Below are positions 60,276 through 64,000 of a DNA stretch of 64,000 nucleotides, one piece after another; position 1 is the first letter of the stretch, and the number at the start of each line of letters is the position of its first letter. Below the pieces are notes generated by a model. That model was given only the letters and a program-made list of their open reading frames with translations, made no database searches and had not been told where the DNA came from. Origin of the DNA: Gordonia sediminis (GTDB lineage Bacteria; Actinomycetota; Actinomycetes; Mycobacteriales; Mycobacteriaceae); NCBI GenBank assembly GCA_004193205.1, contig RZUM01000001.1, forward strand, positions 500,342 to 564,341. The letters are read 5' to 3'. The translations under genes and the position numbers were made by a program.

Positions 60276-62036
60276 ATGCCAGACGACACGACGGCGCAGT
60301 CCCGGGCCGAGCGCTACCTGCCCGGGCTGGCCATACTGCGTCGCTACGAGCGCGGCTGGCTACGCGGTGACCTCGTCGCCGGTGCCGTCCTGACCGCACT
60401 GCTCATCCCCGCCGGCATGGGTTACGCCGAGGTCGCGGGGCTGCCACCGGTGACCGGCCTGTACGCGACGGTCGTGCCGCTGCTCGTCTATGCCGTCGTC
60501 GGGCCGTCGCGCATCCTGGTCCTGGGCCCCGACTCGTCACTCGCACCGATCATCGCGGCCGCGATCATCCCGCTGGCCGCCTTCGACAGTGAGCGCGTGG
60601 CACTCGCCGCGGTGCTGTCGATCGAGGTCGGCATCGTGTTGGTGGTCGCGGGTCTGCTGCGGCTGGGATTCGTCACGGATCTGCTGTCCAAACCGATTCG
60701 TATCGGCTATCTCAACGGCATCGCACTAGTCGTCGTGTTGAGTCAGCTCCCGAAGATCCTCGGGTTCGGCGTCGAGGGCGAAAAGCCTCTCGACGAGATC
60801 GTCGACCTTGTGCAGGGCATCGTCGGCGGCGAGGTCGAGTGGTTGCCGACGACCATCGGTGTCGTCTGCCTCGCACTGATTCTGGCGATCCGACACTGGC
60901 GGAAGTCGGTTCCCGGGGTTCTGTTCGCGGTGGTCGGGGCGATCATCGTGGTGCTCGTGTTCGGATTGACCGACGAGGTGCCCGTGGTCGGCGCCATGCC
61001 GCAGGGACTCCCGCAAATGGATCTGAGCGGTGTCGACGTCAACGACGTCGTTCACCTGTTCGGGCCCGCAGTCGGCATCGCCCTCATCGCGTTCGCCGAC
61101 ACGAGCGTGCTGTCGCGGACCTTCGCCGCACGCGGGGGCTACACGGTCAACAGCAACCAGGAGATGGCGGCGATCGGCGTCGCGAACATCGCGAACGGGA
61201 TGCTGAGCGGGTTCGCGGTGTCGGCGTCGTCCTCGCGCACCCCGGTCGCCGAACAGTCCGGCGCCCGCACGCAGCTGACCTCCGTGGTCGGCGCCGCGCT
61301 CATCCTGGTGTTCCTCTTCGTGGCCCCCGGCATCACCGCGTATCTGCCGTCGGCCGCGCTCGCCGCGGTGGTGATCGCCGCGGCCACATCGCTGGTGAGC
61401 GTCCGCGGGGTCGTCGACCTGTTCCGGGTCAATTGGGTGGAGGGCGCTCTCTCGATCGCCGCGTTCCTCGGGGTCGCGCTGCTGGGTGTGCTGCAGGGCA
61501 TCGTCGTCGCCATCGCACTGTCGTTCGTGGCGTTCATCAACCTGGCGTGGCGGCCCTACCGCACCGAACTGGGCCGCGTACCAGGAGTCCGCGGCTACCA
61601 CGACATCACCCGCTACCCCGAGGCCGAACACATCGAGGGCGTGCTGATCGTCAGGTTCGACGCGCCGCTGTTCTTCGCCAACGGCACGATCTTCGACAAC
61701 TACGTCAAGGGCAAGGTCCGCGAGGCGCGCAAAGCCGGGCGCACCCTCCACACCGTGATCCTGGCGGCGGAACCCATCGTCGGTATCGACGCCACCGCCG
61801 TCGACGAACTCGTCGAACTCGACGATTACCTACTCGCGCACGACATCACACTCATCCTGGCCGAACTCAAGGATCCGGTGCGCGATCAGCTCGCGAAGTA
61901 CAACCTGATGCGCGATGGCCAACCGCGATTCGACGATTCCCGCTTCGCACCGACGACCGGCGCCAAGATCGACGAGATCACCGGCCAGTGGCGCAGCGAC
62001 ATCGGCCCGCTTCCGCCCCCCGACGACTCCCGGTGA
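60276..62036 (+). CDS. SulP-family anion transporter with STAS domain
   Basis: 586 residues. Residues ~15-420 are the SulP membrane domain, with the start ERGWLRGDLVAGAVLTALLIPAGMGYAEVAGLPPVTGLYATVVP and about a dozen helices; VGIALIAFADTSVLSRTFAARGGY and NQEMAAIGVANIANGMLSGF are conserved. The last ~150 residues are a STAS domain. SulP proteins carry sulfate, bicarbonate or dicarboxylates; no carbonic anhydrase is fused, so sulfate or another anion is possible. ATG at 60276. Confidence 0.92.
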   Translation: MPDDTTAQSRAERYLPGLAILRRYERGWLRGDLVAGAVLTALLIPAGMGYAEVAGLPPVTGLYATVVPLLVYAVVGPSRILVLGPDSSLAPIIAAAIIPLAAFDSERVALAAVLSIEVGIVLVVAGLLRLGFVTDLLSKPIRIGYLNGIALVVVLSQLPKILGFGVEGEKPLDEIVDLVQGIVGGEVEWLPTTIGVVCLALILAIRHWRKSVPGVLFAVVGAIIVVLVFGLTDEVPVVGAMPQGLPQMDLSGVDVNDVVHLFGPAVGIALIAFADTSVLSRTFAARGGYTVNSNQEMAAIGVANIANGMLSGFAVSASSSRTPVAEQSGARTQLTSVVGAALILVFLFVAPGITAYLPSAALAAVVIAAATSLVSVRGVVDLFRVNWVEGALSIAAFLGVALLGVLQGIVVAIALSFVAFINLAWRPYRTELGRVPGVRGYHDITRYPEAEHIEGVLIVRFDAPLFFANGTIFDNYVKGKVREARKAGRTLHTVILAAEPIVGIDATAVDELVELDDYLLAHDITLILAELKDPVRDQLAKYNLMRDGQPRFDDSRFAPTTGAKIDEITGQWRSDIGPLPPPDDSR

Positions 62037-62058
62037 CAACAGCCCGGTTGCTGGGGAC

Positions 62059-62442
62059 CTACGCGTCGAAGCCGTGATGGACGGCCTCGACGTTGTTGCC
62101 GTCGGGATCGCGGAGGAAGACTCCGTAGTAGCCGGGGTGATACTCGGGCCATAGTCGGGGTTCGTGCAGGATCTCGGTTCCCCACGACTGGGCGGCGGTG
62201 AACACGTCGTCGACGGCGGTGCGGCTCGGTGCGGTCAGGGCGAGATGGATGGGGCGGTCTCCGGGATCGACGAGCGGGCCGAGCCACAGCTTCGGGAAGC
62301 CGTCGGGTCCGGCGAGGCCGACGACCAAACCATCGTTGTCGTAGCGCATCGCCTCGTGGACGCCGAGCGGCGCGAAGACCGTGGTGTAGAACTCGGTCGC
62401 GGCGGCGACGTCGGCGCATTGCAGGGCGACATGATCCAGCAT
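62059..62442 (-). CDS. VOC-family (glyoxalase-like) protein
   Basis: 127 residues. Opens MLDHVALQCADVAAATEFYTTVFAPLGV and ends YGVFLRDPDGNNVEAVHHG, the two conserved halves of a VOC domain with metal-binding His near the start and Glu near the end. A start at 62493 would add 17 unconserved residues. Function beyond a metal-dependent small-molecule enzyme cannot be assigned. Confidence 0.88.
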   Translation of the reverse strand: MLDHVALQCADVAAATEFYTTVFAPLGVHEAMRYDNDGLVVGLAGPDGFPKLWLGPLVDPGDRPIHLALTAPSRTAVDDVFTAAQSWGTEILHEPRLWPEYHPGYYGVFLRDPDGNNVEAVHHGFDA

Positions 62443-62511
62443 GGGTGCGACGCTACCGTGCCATGGGGATCTGCTCATGGGGTTCGCCGACAACCTGCTT
62501 GGGATGCGCGC

Positions 62512-62546
62512 GTGACCCCGCTGCGACGGTTGCGCAGCGGGGTCAC
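62512..62546. terminator. Hairpin between the small Arg-rich ORF and the VOC gene
   Basis: GTGACCCCGCTGCG (62512-62525) and CGCAGCGGGGTCAC (62533-62546) form a perfect 14-bp stem with a 7-base loop, 34 bp after the stop of the small ORF on the minus strand. There is no T-tract. Confidence 0.65.
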
Positions 62547-62580
62547 CCGACCGGGGAACATGTGGGGAGGTGGCGTCAGA

Positions 62581-62685
62581 TCATTGCCAGACCCAGGTCC
62601 AGCGATGTGTGCGGGCGTCGAAGCGACGGACACGACGACGGGTGTTGGAGGCCTTCTTGGTGGTGGTGCGCCTCGGGGCTGCCAT
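62581..62685 (-). CDS. 34-residue Arg-rich micro-protein
   Basis: ATG at 62685 is preceded by AGAAGGAGATTCACC, one of the best ribosome-binding sites in the window. The product begins MAAPRRTTTKKASNTRRRVR and ends with an aromatic tail containing HRWTWVWQ. About a third of residues are Arg or Lys. It looks like a small ribosome- or nucleic-acid-binding protein, but I do not recognise it as any known ribosomal protein. A perfect hairpin follows the stop, supporting a real transcript. Confidence 0.65.
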   Translation of the reverse strand: MAAPRRTTTKKASNTRRRVRRFDARTHRWTWVWQ

Positions 62686-62824
62686 GGTGAATCTCCTTCT
62701 CTCGGTAGTGATTCCGTCGGGGTGGAATCTCTCTGACACCATCTACGATGCACCCGGATTCTGGTGAGACTCTCGACCGTGCCTGGGAGGCGGCTGTTGG
62801 TCGCGGGGCGCTCAGTCGGGTTCG

Positions 62825-62840
62825 GCGTTCTGCGGAACGC
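62825..62840. terminator. Short hairpin downstream of the HNH gene
   Basis: GCGTTC-TGCG-GAACGC. Together with the palindrome at 62894-62907 it may terminate transcription of the HNH gene. Confidence 0.35.
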
Positions 62841-62893
62841 GGGTCACCCGGTCGCTGACGGGCGTCGGCCGAGCGTCACGAACGGTCGCACTG

Positions 62894-62907
62894 CGTTCCG
62901 CGGAACG
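62894..62907. terminator. Palindrome just after the HNH gene stop
   Basis: CGTTCCGCGGAACG is a perfect 14-bp palindrome starting 2 bp downstream of the stop codon of the HNH gene. Confidence 0.4.
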
Positions 62908-62909
62908 TT

Positions 62910-64000
62910 TTACGCGGCGACCGGCTCGGCCTCCTCTGCTTCTGACTGCTGGCGGGCTTTGAGTTGCCAGATCGCGTAGAGGACCTCGGTGGTGTAGCCC
63001 AGGTCCAGGCGGCCACCGGCGACGGGCATGGTCGCGTCCTCGGCGATGGCAGGGTCGGGGGTCCAGTCCTGCGGGGCGTGTGTTGGCGGTGCGGTCTGGA
63101 TGAGGGTTCCGCTGGGGCGGTGGAAACTGAACCGCTGCTTCCCCAACGCTTTGATGCCGAACTCGCCGCGATGCAGGGCTCGATGATGAGTCCCGCACAA
63201 CATGATCAGATTGTCCGGATCGGTCGGCCCGTCCTGCGACCAAAACCTCACGTGATGAACATGCAGGTGGCGGGTGCGTCCACACCCCGGATGCGCGCAC
63301 CCCCGATCGCGCTGGAAGATCGCGCGCACCAGGGATGCGGTCGGGGTGCGGCGTTTGTGCCCCCACTTGAGCACCGCGCCGCGACCGGTGGTGCGTACCT
63401 TGCGTACCGCCGCCCCGCAGCGGGCTTCGTCGACCTCGACGTCGGCGAGCGCGGGCCCGTCGTCGAGGTGCGGGTCGGGGCTGACTAGACCTTGCGCCGG
63501 TGCGGCGGTGTCGTCGCTATCGGGATCGTCGGTGTCGATGTCGGCGTTGTCGTCGGCGTGGGTGTGGATCAGGATCTCCGCGCCCGGCGCGATCTCCGGG
63601 ATGTCCACCGCAGTGTGCAGGGTGTCGGCCATCGCGATGACCGCGGGCGCGATGTCGGCGGGGACGTGGCGCCACAGATCCCGCTGCCATGTGTCCATCT
63701 CCGGCCCCTCTTCGGGCAGCGCCGCCACCGCCGCGTCCGGGTCGGCGGGTGGGTCGAACACCTCGGCGGGCAGATCCTCGTCGCCGGCGGTGCGGGTGCG
63801 GTCGTACTCCGCGCGGACCGCACCGGCCAGAAACCGTGCCCCGTCCAGCGCGGACAGTCGCAGGTTCACCGACAGGCTGCCGTCGAGGTTCCACCGCCAC
63901 CGCCCCAACGATTCGATGTGGCCCTGCTCGTGTTCGGTGGTGTTGCGGTCGACCTGGCGCATCGCCCGCACCAGCCGCTCGACCTGGGCGGCGGTCGCCG
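62910..64000 (-). CDS. DUF222/HNH endonuclease-family protein (partial, N-terminus beyond right edge)
   Basis: At least 363 codons are present and the frame is open to the right edge. The DUF222-type region (WRWNLDGSLSVNLRLSALDGARFLAGAV) precedes an acidic linker rich in Asp/Ala, then the HNH nuclease domain: RDRGCAHPGCGRTRHLHVHHVRFWSQDGPTDPDNLIMLCGTHHRALHRGEFGI, with paired CxxC-type zinc residues and the HHV active site. These genes are multicopy in mycolic-acid actinobacteria, similar to the mycobacterial REP13E12 family; their role is unknown. Confidence 0.88.
   Translation of the reverse strand, partial: ATAAQVERLVRAMRQVDRNTTEHEQGHIESLGRWRWNLDGSLSVNLRLSALDGARFLAGAVRAEYDRTRTAGDEDLPAEVFDPPADPDAAVAALPEEGPEMDTWQRDLWRHVPADIAPAVIAMADTLHTAVDIPEIAPGAEILIHTHADDNADIDTDDPDSDDTAAPAQGLVSPDPHLDDGPALADVEVDEARCGAAVRKVRTTGRGAVLKWGHKRRTPTASLVRAIFQRDRGCAHPGCGRTRHLHVHHVRFWSQDGPTDPDNLIMLCGTHHRALHRGEFGIKALGKQRFSFHRPSGTLIQTAPPTHAPQDWTPDPAIAEDATMPVAGGRLDLGYTTEVLYAIWQLKARQQSEAEEAEPVAA

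Overview
This 64 kb window is chromosomal DNA of a high-GC actinobacterium. Everything fits a mycolic-acid-producing genus, most probably Gordonia: a wax ester synthase/diacylglycerol acyltransferase (WS/DGAT), many FadD- and FadE-type enzymes, an F420-type luciferase-like oxidoreductase, a DUF222/HNH endonuclease, a Huc-like atmospheric-type [NiFe] hydrogenase and a GATAC...ACTCGACC REP-like repeat that I associate with Gordonia and its relatives. I see no phage, insertion sequence, CRISPR array, rRNA or tRNA. The assignment to genus is inference from gene content, not from a marker gene.

Left part (1-24 kb). A SNF2/SWIM helicase runs off the left edge and carries a 45-bp tandem array and a REP-like element in frame. 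Then come an alkylsulfatase of the metallo-beta-lactamase fold with an MFS transporter, divergent from a PucR-type regulator; a CPBP membrane protease; an HxlR regulator next to a coupled SRPBCC and luciferase-like pair; two small secreted proteins, preceded by a decayed excalibur-domain gene; a FadD ligase; an orphan AbiEi-type antitoxin gene flanked by two near-identical 76-bp hairpin elements; a formylglycine-type sulfatase with a complete dipeptide/oligopeptide-type ABC transporter; and an acyl-CoA synthetase. Two different sulfate-ester hydrolases, each beside a transporter, plus a SulP anion carrier at 60.3 kb, give this stretch a sulfur-scavenging flavour.

Middle part (24-42 kb). A TetR regulator is followed by about 15 kb of acyl-CoA catabolism. 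On the minus strand lie an HpaB/AbfD-fold flavoenzyme, two acyl-CoA dehydrogenases, a homogentisate-dioxygenase-like cupin, an alpha/beta hydrolase, a thiolase, an SDR, a third acyl-CoA dehydrogenase, an enoyl-CoA hydratase and HMG-CoA lyase. On the plus strand lie a CoA transferase and a FadB-like bifunctional protein. A lipase and WS/DGAT close the block. A 16-bp motif, consensus CTGAYKYTAGATWYAG, occurs in four promoter regions (22.4, 24.2, 36.1 and 40.4 kb) and most likely marks the regulon of the TetR protein encoded at 24345.

Right part (42-64 kb). A cupredoxin-like protein and a SHOCT protein, then a GNAT acetyltransferase, precede a complete hydrogenase locus. On the minus strand the order of transcription is DUF1641 protein, small subunit, large subunit, maturation protease, TPR protein, a 119-residue unknown, NifU/Rieske protein, NHL protein, HypF, HypC, HypD and HypE, nearly all with overlapping or abutting stop and start codons. 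Divergently on the plus strand are an AraC regulator, HypA and HypB. A DUF5995-like secreted protein, a SulP/STAS transporter, a VOC protein, a 34-residue Arg-rich ORF with a strong ribosome-binding site and a partial DUF222/HNH gene complete the window.
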